Both the position numbers and the translations under genes were made by a program. The notes beneath the pieces were generated by a model. The model did not search any database. It saw only the letters and a program-made list of their open reading frames with translations, and was not told the origin of the DNA. A stretch of 64,000 nt of DNA from Paragonimus westermani (taxonomy: Eukaryota; Platyhelminthes; Trematoda; Plagiorchiida; Troglotrematidae), in assembly GCA_008508345.1 (NCBI GenBank), contig QNGE01001714.1, positions 48,514 through 112,513 on the forward strand. Direction: 5' to 3'. Shown here piece by piece: positions 1 through 14,739 of this stretch (its first letter is position 1; each line of letters begins with the position of its first letter).

Positions 1-2900
1 TAATGTTCTATCAGATATTGGTGAATGTCTATTTCAGAGTAAGCTAAAATCACCTGAACTGAAGCTGGTTTTAATACGTTTATCAAGAAGTCTTAAAAAT
101 GATTATCCTGAAAACCCTCAGGGATGCATTCTTCCCTAGAAAATCAGCTTCTAAACCTCCTGTCCCTTGTAGTATTTGGCATTATCTTAGCACAAATGCA
201 AGTGTGAATTATATTCAGATTATTTCTCCATTATACTGAGCCTTGCCTGATCTCGATCACACAACGATAGATCTGATATGCTATATTTGCCAGCCTGACT
301 ACTTGATTTAATTCACGAATGCGAGTTATTTGGTATGGAACATGTATCTTAGAATGATGAGGCTATTTTTGGATAGTGCGTAATACACGTTTTTAAAACT
401 TGTTTCATTAAAGGAATACGTGTTTCGCCGTACGTGGAGTGATAAATGATTTTAAATCTTTTTTTAATGTGGAAACGAGAACTTTCTTTTTTCATGCTTC
501 AGACAACCGCTTTACTCACATTCACCACCACATTCACCCTGGATCGCTGTGTATCTTTCTTCATTGATATTCTTGCCAAAACACAATCACTCACTCGGAA
601 CTAGTGTAAGTACCATCCCATGCACCAAGGTTACTGAAGGTGACCGTCTTCCAAGCGTTACAGGTAGCAGTGAGATGTCCACGAGAGGCCACTCAGTACA
701 CACTTCGCAAATTCCACCCTATCCTCAGCAATTTAGCCGGACATATACGGATAATGGCCTTCGTATGGTTCCTGTGGGGACGTTCAGGTTAAGGATTCTG
801 TTCATGACACTGAGGAGTTCATTAGTTGAATGAATAGCAGCTTATTTCCTCCAGACAATCCCATTCCGTTTTGGCACATATGTGGAAAGAAAGGCTTTTA
901 AGAAATGGTTAATAGAACAATTTGGCAGCCGAATATTTTGATCACTTTTCCAAGGCTGAGATGCTATCATTTTGCCGTTTCCGAACGTACGAAGTTGACA
1001 ACTTTGGGCATGAATTTAAAAATAACGCATTTTTATGCGCTGCATTCTTTTGGGACCAATTGACTACTCATCAGTAAGTTACTTGTCCGTAAAGTTGCAA
1101 GGAATGTTCTTCAGACTTAAACCTTGTCTTTATTCTCATTATCGTTATGGGCATATATGAAACGTTAAACCTTGCGATAACAGAAATGTCTTCGTTCAAA
1201 GTGGTGATTAGAAAAGTGTGGTTAACATCTCTTTATCGGCCACTCGAAAATCGGGGGCTGATGTGGTCTTTTGGGCCTACATGTACTGATGCATTAATTC
1301 ATGCATTGTGTGTATGAGAGGTTTGTGAAAGTTTTGTGCACTCGTAGGTTTTTAGTCCTATGAATTTGTTACCGTCATTCATGCAATTCCTCTACGAGAA
1401 AATGTGTAGTGACCTTATTCAATCAAGAATCTGCTCATTGTTTGAAGTCTGCACTGAAACCACATGTAAAAAGTGGTATCTGACGTGGTCGTTTTGTTTT
1501 GATGTGTATAGTTCCCCTTTGCTCAGAGAACAAATTGAATTTGTTTACGAATTGTAGTACTTCTTTCAAAACCTTCAAACGTGTTATGTGTTGTTGTGAG
1601 TAACCCTAACAATCTTTCCTGAACAGTCCCCTGCTGCATGTGTGATGTTTGTTGGAAACAGACTGTCTCTATTCACACAAAATGGTCTCACTTCGGTCGT
1701 GTAAGTCGTATGAGCACCGAACGATGACCTCCACCTTGTTTTCTGATTGGAGCTGCAGGCAACAACATCGTTGCCAGCCTATGAACTGGAATAGGGATAG
1801 GAAGAAACTGAAATCAGGTTTGATCTTAGTCGTCTTCACTCAACTTGGATCGTAAAATACAGTGGGGTATGGTCCCAAGACAAAGCAAGTGACGGAATTG
1901 GTGTTATGTCTGATATTGTGGAAATCTCCAGATGTTATCACACTCTCTCCAAAACGAAAAACCAAGGGAGAAGTAAAGGACGAAAAACATCCTAAAACCA
2001 AGAAAGCTAACAGCAAAAACATCAAAATCGTGTACAAAAATCTCATTTCGTTTTTTATCGTTCTACTAATTGCAATATGTATTTCGCTGCTTTTTCACTG
2101 TATTCCATTGTGTTTACTTCCTTATTTTGATACACCACTTAGTATGTGACCACTAGTAGTAACGTTTACTCTACAGATTACACTCACGCATACTACTTTT
2201 ATAGAAGGCCTAAGCGGTGGGGATAGAAACGAACAGCAATACTCACACGGGTGAATTGCAAACAAGGTTGAGGACTAGTGAGAAGCACTATGTTGTAATT
2301 AACGTTAAACAGTTGAAATTATTCTTAAATCAAAGTAACAAAGACGGATGGTACTAGAATCAACGATCGAGTGTTCTACTGGACATATTAAAATGTTGTA
2401 AATGAGGGGAAAAAACAAACGAATTCTCTAAAAATCAATGGCTGTCCAAAGCGTCTGAGTGCTAGCACTAGCAAAGTTCACATGGTGGGATAGGAAATAG
2501 TTTTTTTCATAATGAGACCTCTACCAGAAACGAGTCAGCAGTCGGCACGTTGTCCCGATATATCGGTGTCGTTAGATCCTAGGGAACTTAGGATGTTGAG
2601 AAGGAAAACATTATTGACTGTCGTGTTTTGGACAATCCCAGTCACCAGTACATAGACAAGGTACTACGAAGACACTAATACGTAGACTGGTGCTGCGTGG
2701 ACAAAGACAAGTGAGTTCACCGAGTGTGATTATCACAGAAGTGTAACGCAGCCAGTCCACTAAAAGTCCTACGGTATGAACAACCGACTGAATGACAGTT
2801 TGTTAGAATCGGTCCTGTAATTTCTAATCCTGTCGGCTCCTGTTGGCCTGGCTTGGAAAACCATCTACTCTGCCGGTGTCAATTATCACCAGCTTTGTCT
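1..2900. other. No gene recognised
   Basis: Only short open frames on both strands. One plus-strand frame (1862-2149) has a Lys-rich part followed by a hydrophobic segment, but no start context or homology supports it. No repeat shared with the rest of the window was noticed. Confidence 0.5.
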
Positions 2901-3383
2901 TCAAAAACTACGATCACGTCGGATGTGATGAAGAAGGTTGGCGTTAGTACCGCAGTTTACCAAAGACTGCATATCAGTGATTGCGCAATCTGTTTGCTCG
3001 GTTCTTGACCAAACTGTACAAGGCACAACCCACACTGCGTGTGATCTAGTACAATTGAAGTATCTAAGAGAGGTCTTCTGCTGGATCACAGTTGCAACGG
3101 CAGAGAACTGAGTGATCACTCCAGCCGCCTTTAGAATTTCGACCGGCAGTCCGTAGAAAGCCGCACTGCATCTGACTGGAAGGAATGGAGGTCCTAGATA
3201 AAGCAGCCACCCATTGAAGAGTGGTGAGTGAAAACTTTCGGGGACCACAACTTTCCAATGTGTGATAAACTTATCCATCTTAACCATTTGCATCTTCCTC
3301 TTATTCTTCAACGCTACACCCTGAAACCATACAAGGACGTTGATGTCTGCCCTGCTGAGACTGATGTGGTCATCTTTGACCAC
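2901..3383 (-). other. Unassigned 160-codon open frame
   Basis: This is the longest open frame in the first 40 kb outside recognised repeats. The product has hydrophobic patches (FNGWLLYLGPPFLPV) but no motif I recognise. Splice signals are unclear. It may be transposon debris or chance. No function is proposed. Confidence 0.2.
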
Positions 3384-5890
3384 GTCCTACAGAACGGATT
3401 GTCGATTGGGGGGTGGTCTCCTTACTCGTGGTTGGTGCCAGATCAGACTGGCAACAGTTAGCCTATAAATGTCGGGACCACTGAGTAAAATTAGAGTGTG
3501 GACGTAATCAACTGGAGTTACCTCGCAGGGGAGAGGGTAGGAGCCTGTAACAAACAAATCGACGAAATATACGGTCGATAACTTTGAGTGCACTGATTTC
3601 GGATAGAATCAATTGAATTCTTCAAACAGAGTTGTCAGATTGTGCATATGATCAACATTACTGATTATGGGCTTTGTCTTTCTTGTGTTCGTTTGTGATC
3701 CGACTATCTACAAAGTGCTGAATACAGCTGCGTGCTCCTCTAAAGGTCACGTGAGGGTCTCCACCAGGAGAGTGAGATCATCGACTTAAGAGTAACCACC
3801 GATCACAACATGGTGTAACTGGTGTTCATTCTCAGGCCTCGATGGAGCCAGTATCTCGTCCGCTACCATTATGAATATTAGGGGACTAGTCTGTCACTCC
3901 AACGAACACCACCTGGCCACCATATGACAGTTATTGTATGTGACTATCAGGACTTGGTGAGGTTCAATAATGTAATATATTAGGTGCGAAAGAACACTGA
4001 ATGCCTAGGATATTCTTTTGTTCGAACCCAGTGAAATGGCATCAAATCTCCTATACATTTCCAGGAAATTTGCACACAGGTTGAAGGATGTTGAAAAGGG
4101 ATTTCGCAGTAGAGTGCAAAGTCATGAGAACGATTCTAGGTGACTCTGTCGGTGTAGAGTAGTGAATTAATGAGGGAACATCTACATGTGTGTTCCAATA
4201 TCCTATAAAAAGTATCGTGCCAAGGTTGGAGAAACGACAATGTGTCTCTGATGGCTGAGAGAGAGTCTGGTCTGTTACTTTAGAGGCAAGCATGGCGCAA
4301 GAGAAAAAGGGGTGGGTTAGTTATCTGTTTATTAGCGAAAAAGAGTTAGAAATGCACTGTCCCGGCTTTTGCGTACAACTGCTACAAATGTTCAAGTAAC
4401 ACCTTGTTCACATCTGAAGCTACGTTTCTCGTGCAATTAAGAATGTGAGACCCTTTTGTCTGCAATCAAATAGACTGACAACAATCTGGAGTCAGACTCG
4501 TGTGAGGTGGTTACCAATCTGGTTGAGTTGGTACTTCTATCCAGGATTCATTGAAGTCGTCCGAACTTCCGTCTGGTTTCTGGTAGAATTGCAAAGGCAA
4601 CATTTCTCCATCATTTGTGGGACAGGGGTTGAGCATCTGAGTAGCTGGTCCTTCGTACTTGCTTTCTATTAGTGTGGGCTTCCGTTACCACAAGAACACA
4701 TCGCCCAGCGTTAATTCGTCACGTGTTTGGAAACGACTAAGATGGACGCATATTAATTTATGACTTTGCATGCATCACGGTGAAATACCGGTATAGAGAC
4801 AAAGAACACTTACTAACAGTTCACCACTGTGTACCAGTATGCGCCGGCAAAGTTATGGATGCGAAAGCCATCGAGTTATCAAAGACAACCTATGCATAAG
4901 TGCCGCAGAGTTCACTCTGTAGGGTGGGGGAAAAGTGAATGATCCATTACGATGGAAAATACTGACTGATCTTGGAAACGCATAGGAATTTTGCGTGGTG
5001 TATCAGAACGTATGTGTCGGGGTGGGTTGTTGTGTTGGTGCAAAGTCCGTGATGATACGAGGAGCTAATGATCGTTCGGGATTTTATGTCATGTGAAGTT
5101 GGATCAATTGGTTGCTCTCTGTTATGTACGCCTGGAGTTGATGTTCGCTTGCATCATCCTCAATCGGTAGGTGTACGTAGAATCCCATTCACCATTTTGA
5201 TTGATGTTGCATGTGACATTTATTTTACAGAGTGTGCAAAATGCTATAGCTTTTTGTCATCGCCGAAACGGAAAAATCACCAATGATATCAGGTATTCAG
5301 ACCTGTCGGAGATGCTTGTTATCACCTCACAAATTATTCTGACCTTGTTACGTTCAAAAGGGAACCCAGTTGACCGATTACCTCTATGTCAATCAACGTT
5401 GTTCCAGATGACCTAAATCTTTGTTTGTCGTATTATGGACACCAGGCAAAAAGTAGGGCAATTGCTTTGATCAAGCGGCGACTTTTAGTTGTGAGTGAAA
5501 ATGTCGAACGGGGCTTTTTGAAGCTGAGTGACCAGTTGTTGTTGTTTTGTTGCAACCTAACAGAAATGTCAGCTCTCGAAACAAAGCTCACGTGATCCGT
5601 GATCGGTGTCAATAGTTACTAGCACACCGTTAAAGAGTATCTAAGTTGCAACGGAGGCTTTCCCAGCATGTTATGACATCATTTAGTAGAACAGCATGAA
5701 GCCGCGTAATAAAACGGTAAACACACGTCAACGGTTGTGCATGACCATCAGATGGAGGTATTGGTTTGACAAGGTCGAAGTAGACGGTTTAAACTGGGCA
5801 TTAGGTAGGGTGAAGACACGCTTATCTGATGGTGATAAATGTGTGTTGTTTGCGCACAGGACGTTGCTTTGCCAAAGAGTGAACGTTGCA

Positions 5891-6250
5891 TCAGCCATAT
5901 GACCGTAGAAAACCTTCACTCAGTACGTGCACCGTGGAACGGATATTCGTTCGCGATATGATGTGAAAAAAAATCGGAGACAACTTGTTTAAAAGTATTT
6001 GGTACACACAGATGCGGTTTCCCGGTGGATAAGTCAAGCACGACTTGGCAACAGCGTACAGAAGAGGAATATAGATAGGTTTTTGCAGTGTAAAACTTTC
6101 CGGATGCAGCAGTACTAGATCGCCTTCTTGTACAACTGCCTTGCCCTTTAAATCAATACTAGTTTGCTCCCACTGATCATCGTATGCATGCGAGAAGGCA
6201 CCAGGTAAGATACGGTTAGAATCACCAACGTCGTGAATGTCGTTAGACAA
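5891..6250 (-). other. Unassigned 119-codon open frame
   Basis: The middle part (QTSIDLKGKAVVQEGDLVLL) has natural-looking composition, and GDLVLL recalls the C-terminal part of some integrases, but no flanking pol sequence supports that. It could be an exon of an unknown gene or transposon debris. Confidence 0.2.
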
Positions 6251-6534
6251 GTGGGAAACAAAATTTACATATTACATTCATGAGGAAATGACAATTGAAT
6301 GACGAACCGGATGAATGTACAGGAAGTTTTTGTGATCAATTCAGAAGGCTTTCGATTCACAGCTGTCCGAAGGTGGTATGACCGAGTCTGTTATCACCGA
6401 CCGAACATCCATCTGACGCAATAACTATGCCTTGTGTGGTCGTGCAACTCGACACCAGAGAAGAATCACACTGAATTACTGACGAGCAGTCGGGGATTTG
6501 ATTGACTTGAATCACATGTAATTACCGATTCCGC

Positions 6535-6690
6535 ATTCGTCCATTGCCTTTCGGAAGAGGCATGAGGGTCGAGGTTTCTTGTTGCAAGACCTCATGGGTA
6601 ATGAATATCCTCTCCATGGTGGGGATTCGAACTCCGGTCACGTTTTCACTGGACAACCGTGTTCACTATTGCGCCAGTGACCCCATACTA
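6535..6690 (-). mobile_element. Decayed copy of the SINE-hammerhead element
   Basis: Minus strand: A-box remnant TGGCGCAATAG (about 6667-6680), B box GAGTTCGAATCCCC (6621-6637), then a hammerhead remnant at 6555-6597. The stem II hairpin TCTT-GCAAC-AAGA and the following GAAAC still exist, but the CTGANGA core has become CCATGAG. The 3' body (tcttccgaaaggcaatgg) aligns with the intact copy. The ribozyme is surely dead. Confidence 0.8.
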
Positions 6691-7737
6691 GGTAGACATT
6701 AGTCACCACACGTAAGCGTTCCGCCACATTCACTCGCTGACCGATCATCTTGAAAGAAGACACAGTTTCTGTCTGTGCTATTGCATGATATAGCTTAACC
6801 TCATCCGATGTCGTGGTATGTTTCAGTATTGTTGTGTTGAACTCATCGGATGGGATGTTTTTGGACATAAAATTGAACATAACAATCACATCTGAGTTAA
6901 CGCTTGTGGGCAGATGTGTGGTCACATAAGCAAACATGACGGTCAAGAGGTAATCTTACGAAGTCGGAGGGGCGCCTCCACTTGAGTGAACCAAAAGAGA
7001 GTAAACGAAATGCTAAAAACATTTAGTTTGAAATTGATAAGTTTCCCTCAAAATAAAACAGTGTCAGAATTAAACATTACTGCAAAATACTGAAGATCCT
7101 GAATATTGTGAAACAAAATCGGCTACGGGAAAGTGTACACATATATGACGAAATGGATTTAAAGAGGGTAACGGACACACTAGTGGTATTGATAGATCTA
7201 GATGCCATAAACTGTAGATCACAAGACGTGAATATTGGTGCGAGCAGAAACGAGGAAGATAGAATGGAGTGACTAAAAGTTGCTGATAAAATTGTACGCG
7301 TTTAAAATTCTCATGACACTCAACGAGGGAGTTCCGGTGAATCCGATTGGTCCTGCTTCTCCAAAGGGCTGCCGAGTCCGCGGAGAAGTGAATGATTTGG
7401 ACTATTAGTGCCAAGAATTAATCCGAATTGAACAGTTGTCTTCGTTAATCCCCAGTTCGCAGCATTCAATGCACAAGAGCGCGTGAGCTGAAGAATGAAG
7501 AAAACGCTCGACGTTTTTAAGAAAAAGTGCATTTCCGGAATAACATCTTATGCATATCATCCTTGTATAGGTCCGCGAAATAAAAGATGCAAAAAAGGAT
7601 TAAAAAATATGGAAGACAAGATATCTGAATGTGTTACTAGGTGATACCAGGCGAGGTCAGAACGTGCATGTTGACCTAGAGCATACGGAAGCGATCTTGG
7701 AAATGTGATAACACAGTTTGCACCATGTACAATATAG

Positions 7738-7816
7738 GAGTAGCAGCTCAGCGGTATACCTTGGGAAGGACGCCGATTTCCACTGAAACCGGTTGAATCT
7801 CAAGATTTCCATGTGT
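7738..7816 (+). repeat. Possible tRNA-like relic
   Basis: The stretch has a TAGCTCAGNGGT-type A box (gcagctcagcggtata) and, about 45 bases on, a B-box-like ggttgaatctc. It is too damaged to fold as a working tRNA and its anticodon region differs from the main SINE family, so it may be an older tRNA-derived repeat. CTGA followed by gctcacc lies downstream, but no full hammerhead core. Confidence 0.4.
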
Positions 7817-8268
7817 CTGAGCTCACCACAGTTATGTTCAACGAGATTTGCATGTCAGGCATGCTGATTGAGATCAATTTTGATCAGAAAATTGTGTTCA
7901 CAGTCGGCACAATAAAATATTTTGAACGGTGAAACAAATACTCTCTATTCCAACTCCTTACGTTGAAACGTGTAAAATATGGCCGGCAGACCAGTAATGT
8001 AGTTGTATATGTGACCACATCATGTGCACAGTGTGTATACTCCTGTGTACTGATAGACACCGGCGCTGAGGCGTAGGTAGTATTCCTATTTGCATAATCG
8101 ACTGTGACTAACACTTTGAGATCAGGTGGCATGGTCTGAACCGTAACTAGTCAAGGTTTAAACCAGCACAGCCCAATCAACATTAGGAGTAGGTGGTCTA
8201 GCCCTCAGTACCGTACCGTTAGGATTACTACCTCTACCATAGTATCCAGGAGGCTGAAAACATTCAAG

Positions 8269-8643
8269 CTAATCTCTCACCAAACGCTGAAGTTGGTCAT
8301 GGTTTACATGATGATCCACTCCTGTGGATGCGTGAGATTTTTCACACAGATATACTGTTTGGCCATACGTTTGCTTATGGTGCACAACAGGACATATGAT
8401 GACTCGTTCATCAATGCATTCATAAAAGTTAGCTTGAATTTTCATAGGCATATATAAAAATGAGAATGGGGTTTGCTTCCTCTCTTGGCTCCTGACAATC
8501 CATGCGTGTAAAATTGGGCAACTGTAGATAAAAGAACATGTTGTTAAGGTCACTAGAACACAGGCTTGTCTAATCAATCTACCCTCACAACAGCTCCACC
8601 TGCAGGATGAGCTAGGCAAACTCGAATAGCTTGCTTTTGACAT
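8269..8643 (-). other. Unassigned 124-codon open frame
   Basis: Product includes MPMKIQANFYECIDERVIIC and a His/Cys-containing stretch. No family is recognised and no start or splice signals stand out. Confidence 0.18.
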
Positions 8644-10749
8644 CCGTTTGGGAAAACAGACTGAGCCAGTAGGGAATCGTCTACGTTCTTAACGTGTAGC
8701 TCCACTCTTGACGAACGAGCTGACTAGGCACGGTGGTTACAAATGGGAGAAAATAGTTGCCAGGGTCCCCAAACGGAATTTTAAGACAGTCAACTTGAAG
8801 GCTAGTGGGCCATCCTGTACAAATCGCATGTGCATGTATGAGAGCTTCGGTGATTTGGAAAACCACCTCTAGGTAACTATGAAAGACGGGTTAAGACGAT
8901 CATGTTCATGTTAGAGACCTTATGCCTTGAAGGGATTAGTCTCCTGTCGCAGTGAATGAACGACCTCTAAAATTGACATGTAAATATAAAAGGTTCAAAC
9001 TATTGATATGTCCGCCTGTTATTCATGCTTTCTGAGCGTAAAGGTGTTTTTTTACTTACTACGTTTCATTCCCCATTGACCACAGAATGTCGCATTGTAT
9101 ACACAGCATAATCAGTGAGGACGGATACATCGACAAAACCGATCGAGTCTAATCATGAGGTTATCAGCCGGAATCAACAACATAATTATTGTGTTTCCTC
9201 TAGATACATTTAAGCAGCATGAGAAGTATTCACAGACCTGTCAGGCGATCACGGAGCATAAAAGTCTAAATCCTAAAAACAGCAGGAATATTTGGGTGAG
9301 CTGAAAAACGCTATCAGGGAAAAGGCGGATCCATGAATATTCACACGTGCACCCACAGACTCGGGCTTGTTCAGCAAATTTCAACGGCCTTAACGAACTG
9401 CAGACCTTGTTTTGTGAGTAAACAATGAACGATACGAAAAGCACCAGCAACGTTGATTTACGCTGCGTGCGGCCACTTCAGGATGTGTTCATTAAAGCAC
9501 GTGCTCAACTACCTTGATGTATGAACATTGTAATTCCATCGGCATGTACAGGTGAATTCGTTTATTACACTTGATTCAACAATCTGGATAACTAGATCCT
9601 TCCTCTGCTAAACGCTAGAGTGTTACCGTCTTTAAGTGGCAAACGAAGATTACAGTTTCCCGAAGACGAATCATAATAACAGGTTTTAAGGAATCTGGCC
9701 TAGTGAATTTATTGACTACCCGAGATGAATAATCGCTTTTTAACAACGTATCACAAAGGTGTTTTTCGTTATTTTCCGAAGGCCTACCGACAATAACAAT
9801 CTAACACGTTGTTGAAAGATTGAAGCAAAAATTCCAAAACGTAAATACAGTCCGAACCAATTTCCCTTACGGTAGATTCTTCTGGATGGTCAAAATGGAA
9901 TCTCTTGTCCGGAAAACAGCAATGACTATTTTTTATGTGGCATTCACGTTTGGATCATAGTTTCAAAAAGCCATTTTACCACATTCTCAATCAACTGATC
10001 ATTCATTATGTCATCACTTGATTTTTTTAATGTTTAAGATTTGCCCTGAGAATGTAACTTCAATGTCGGTAAAAGTTTCCTGGCTCTTTATTCCACCACG
10101 ATTCACGATTCAACTACACTGTAAGAAGTCAGCCTTCAGACCACTTTGCTGCATATCTCTTCGGGCATCATCAGTCACCACAGTGTGGTTGTGCTCATCA
10201 AACACAGAAACCACAGCAAACAGTCTGTTTGATTAGGTTAACCAGAAAGGAAATCCCGCCAGCAAATTTTTTACAGCGATTCACGAAACTTTCACCCAGT
10301 GGTCCTGTTGGCATCATTGTGGATGGTATAGGGACCGACAGAGAAAAATACTATGTTGCTCTAGCTTTTAATCTCTGTGCTCGCGACGGAGTTGCGCGCG
10401 GAAACGACAGCCTGTATACGCAAAAAATTTCGAATGAAACTACTCATTAACTTTATGGACAGAAATGAGCATTAGTCTTCATGGCACTTGCTGTCATCTC
10501 TAGCTTTTGTCTCTTTACCAACTCGTTGTAATGAATTTCAAATCAACATACCAAAACTGTCAATGAGGTTAGTGTTTCATGTCATCTACAAAGCTTCCTT
10601 GAAATTCCCAACGCCAGGTATGAATTTACTACTTATATGCAAATTATATCTGAACGCTAAACCGCTTTTGTTCATGGTCAGGTTGCCCGATTGTTTCTGT
10701 AGGGGACACAGTAACTCTCTTGTTAACTCTAGTTGATGACCCGGCGATT

Positions 10750-10900
10750 AGGTCGTGTTTAATGTGAGGTCAAAGGCGCAGTAATCAGTACGGCTGCCTC
10801 ATAAAAGTGTGGCCGGAATTCTATTGCCGGTCGTGACAAGAGTGTGCGATAGTGATGAGCTCTAATGAGAATGAGTGTTCTGTCGGATAAAGATACTGTA
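10750..10900 (+). mobile_element. Decayed copy of the SINE-hammerhead element
   Basis: Plus strand: the leader ttaatgtgaggtcaaaggcg with A box GGCGCAGTAATC (about 10770-10785), CGGCTGCCTCAT, then a damaged B box (gaattctattgccggtcgtg). A hammerhead remnant GTGATGAGCTCTAATGAGAA lies at about 10850-10870. The first core base has changed and GAAAC is lost, so it is inactive. Confidence 0.78.
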
Positions 10901-13900
10901 TGTGATAACAACTGATATTGTTGCTCTTCATCGATGAGTTTGGTGGTTTTGTGTAGTTCCACTACCTGAAAAATGGTCGCTAATTCAGACCCAAAATGAA
11001 TAGTAAGGATGGTCTTGAAAGTTCGTCCGTAGAATTGAGCTCACAAACGTGAACAGAAGTATGCAGTTTGTTTGGTCCTTCGTAGCAGTGAGATGAGCGA
11101 CATGTTCATTGTTGTTTTGCTCAGAAGCTCTGGAAAAATACGGAACATCGGGTCACTGTCTGGCAGACGGAGTAAAGAACTAGGAAGATACGCGGCAAAT
11201 TCGTGCACGGCTATTTAGGTTATGAGTGAACAGTTCCGAATGACGCGCCTGAGACACAGCTCTGCATCCATGTCGATGACAAGACTGTCTCCATCGCACC
11301 ATACAACTATTAACTCTCTACAAGTACTCTTCCTCGGATGTCACGCTGCATTCTCTTTTTCTTTCTGATCAAGTCAGAAAAGTGTGGAATTGAATAGCAG
11401 TCCACGCGACACACAGGGAAAGGTAGCACTCCTAAGGGCGAGGAATCCACGTTATACCCAGCAGGAAAATACCACGTAGCAGACAAGTGAAGTCGAATTA
11501 CTGAAACTTAAGTGAAGTTTTTGGATACATAGGTGAACTTCGACAGCTTCAGCTGTGGACGGAACTCTATGCCTTACTGTCCTCGAGTGACTGACCATAA
11601 CTCGGTAAATTGAGCAAAATGACCTGATCGCGCTCACAGATTGACCAGAATCCACCAGGAGATAGTATGACCCTGTAGACTAATTTCGTTATTTCACTAC
11701 TGTACCATGCTGGGTGTTGTTCACGGACAGATTCATATAAGCGTCTGGTCGTGTGGCAAGCATCACTGATTCCACAGGACCAAGCGAATGAGTATATGCA
11801 GAGCGATGTTGCAGAAGCAGACACTTCATCTTTCAGGTGTCTGTACAAAGCCGAAATGGAGGTAAAGTGAACAAGTACGTTGGCGGCTCAGAATGTTTTA
11901 GTAACTGCAGCTGGGAGCATACGTGTGATGATTTCCGCTGTCGTATCACTCTATGAAGATGATTCGATGATCAGCTGCGTTTAGCACGTCGGTGGCATTT
12001 GGCTCAATCAACCAGCATAACGCCACCCAGTCGACAGTAGTGAGGCGTGGGAATCTGTCGACAGCTGAAGCTATTGGAATTTCCCTGCACAACTCATCCC
12101 TGTGTGCCCAGAAGCGTTTCGCTCGGTTTTTAGAAATTAAGCCATGTGTAACAGACTGGCGCGTGTTGTAACAAGCGCCTACAAAGGTCTGAGTTAGAAT
12201 CCGACCCGTATCAGCCATACAATACTCTTTTACAAGGTAGCACTAAATCTTGACAAACGTAATGAAGCACATATACAGTGTCGATTGGGTTAAGAAACTG
12301 ATATCAGCATATAAAATCGAACTATACGACACCGTTTGAAACATGCAGGTCCTATACTCACCCTACAGTTGACTTATTCGGTGGTTCATTGGGTCACCTT
12401 GGTAACGTCCGTACAACCATTGAAATTTGTTCTACAGAGCCATACGCGCGTTGAGCACGTGAGTGTGCGCTGCGATAACATTGCTTTGGTGTCACCATGC
12501 ACATTGGCCTCAAGTCAAACATACTTCGGTTCAGAATGATGTTTTGTTCGGCAGTGCGGTGGTGACGCCACGAAACTAAAAATGAAATCGTTAATTCACA
12601 GGACCGGTGACTACCCATAGCTGATATGTGCCAGTACATACAGTCATTTTGTATATCAGTGGTTGAACACTGTTCAGTATATTGATTGAGGCTTGCATGA
12701 TCATGATTTCCAAGCTCCGGTATCGCATGGTTAACAGTACATCTAGTGTGTCCAACTGAGAGGAATGGACAACAGAGATATTACTCGTAAGTGATCATGG
12801 ATTACTATTTGTAAATTTCATCAGCTCCAGTGTGGTCAATAAACCAGCCATATTGACCCCAGAGCTGAAGTGAAGTAAAAATGAGTCTTCATATTGAGGG
12901 AATGTAGTTGCGGCCAAACGACGATTGAATGAATCGCTTAATGAGTTAGCAGATTTTATATTAATCGCCAATACGAGGATGATATCTAAGGACAGGTACA
13001 GTTGACCTTTGATCAAACAGCCGGAGTGTCAGAAAGAACACTTGCAAATTTTGCGCAACTATGTGATCCTAAATGAAAATTAACGTTTTCAGTACGACCG
13101 TACTGAACACATTTCGTTCGTTCTGAAGATCAATTTCTGACAGTTCCACTTAAATAATAAAGAGGCGATTCACAACCGGCCACAAAGTCGCTCGTGTTCA
13201 TTTCGAACAGCTTTTATTGAAGAACGCTTTAATCACAGATAAAATGGTTTCCGGAGAGTGAAAACCTCAACAATATTCTTTTCGATATTCCCCTATTTTC
13301 TCATCCATCATTCTCTTGTGTTCATCACAGAGGTCAGACGTACAACCACAAACATTCACAACCCTCTCCTGTGCTGACTGGTCTTTAGTGCCCTTGAGCA
13401 GTTTTTGGTGCAAACCCTACGATTCTTCGTGACCCTAGAAAGACTAATTCGCCTATACACTTGATACACACTCGTGTTCTTTGCTTCGGAAAATCAGAAT
13501 GGAAAGTACCAGCATCGAAAGAATGATTTTCGCAAGAAAACAACATTAGCCATAGTGCCGCTCGACAGTGGGTTGTAACTATGTGAACTCTGATTGGTCA
13601 TATTACGGTGTTCCCTAGTTTTGATTCAACCAGATAATTTGTTTAAATCTATTGGATCGTCCTTGACACGGACATGCACTGAATCAAACAACTTAATTTC
13701 CAACCTCAGAAGACGTGAGCACCATTTGTTGAGAGTGAGTCAGAACTAGACCACAGGGGTTCCGAATGTTTATGCCAGGACAGGTGGTGAATCGGACACA
13801 CTGACAATATTTGGCTGTAATAGCATCAAAACGCATCAGGTTGTGGATACATCAACGAGAAAATACAGTTCAGACAGAGCTGAAGCGTACAGGCGTCCAA

Positions 13901-14700
13901 CTGTAGAGCCGCGAACAGCTTGGATAGTTGAGAAAACACAGAACCGTTCACCCGACGATGTATCTGTCTTAGGAAATGCGGACCCGAAAAGGCCATCCAC
14001 ACTTCATTTAGATGGCTTCCATTCCACCTGTAGGTTTGCACAATCTACAAGATGATTATATCCCCAAAATTGAATCAAACGAGGTTGCGCATCCAATTTA
14101 CTTGATTCTTTAGTAGACAAGCTTCCTAAAAAATTCAGATACAAGTTCAGATAAACTGGTCTACTCAACAGTTTCACAAATAAACTCGACAAAGAGGCCG
14201 ATCTCCATTCCGAATGATTGGCCATCGTTCTGTTTGCAACGGTTTGCACGTGGATTCTGATTGGCCGGACTCTTCCCAATGATGATGGTGTTCTAACTCT
14301 ATTTCATTACTTTCTCCTCATTGCTATACACTTGCCCAAGCCCCGTTCTTGTGGTGCACGACTCCACCTTCGACGGTAACCGTTTTCTCAAACCCATGCG
14401 GTCCCCCCTCTTACTAATTCATCTATATCAACATCGTATTATTAATGTGCTCAAGCTTGAACCATCATCCTCTGTGCATTGTTTCGAAGTCTCATGAGAA
14501 TGTTAGGACTGCAATTGGTCTCCTGGCTTAAAGTTTGCAACCACCCACTCCCACCCCCACAAATTGGCGATTACGATACATTTTCTATCAGTCTGCGCTG
14601 TTGTGGTCTATTGAACACCGGACTCATGCAAATAGGTAAGAATGCAATAACTCACTTAACAACGACAAGCATCTGTGTCTCTTTCCCAAACAATCGTTGT
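10900..14700. other. No gene recognised
   Basis: Short open frames only, the largest on the minus strand at 11567-11848 and 11946-12218, without recognisable domains. More remains of the gypsy element may extend from 14740 down to about 14450, where a possible GD.L motif is seen, but the alignment is too weak to mark. Confidence 0.4.
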
Positions 14701-14739
14701 CGAACCGTGATCAGCTGTCTTACTTAGCCTCTTCATCCA

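Noticed and set aside
5068..5330. Two possible plus-strand exons around a 63-bp GT...AG segment
   Set aside because: The joined frame stays open but matches no known protein, and such signals occur by chance.
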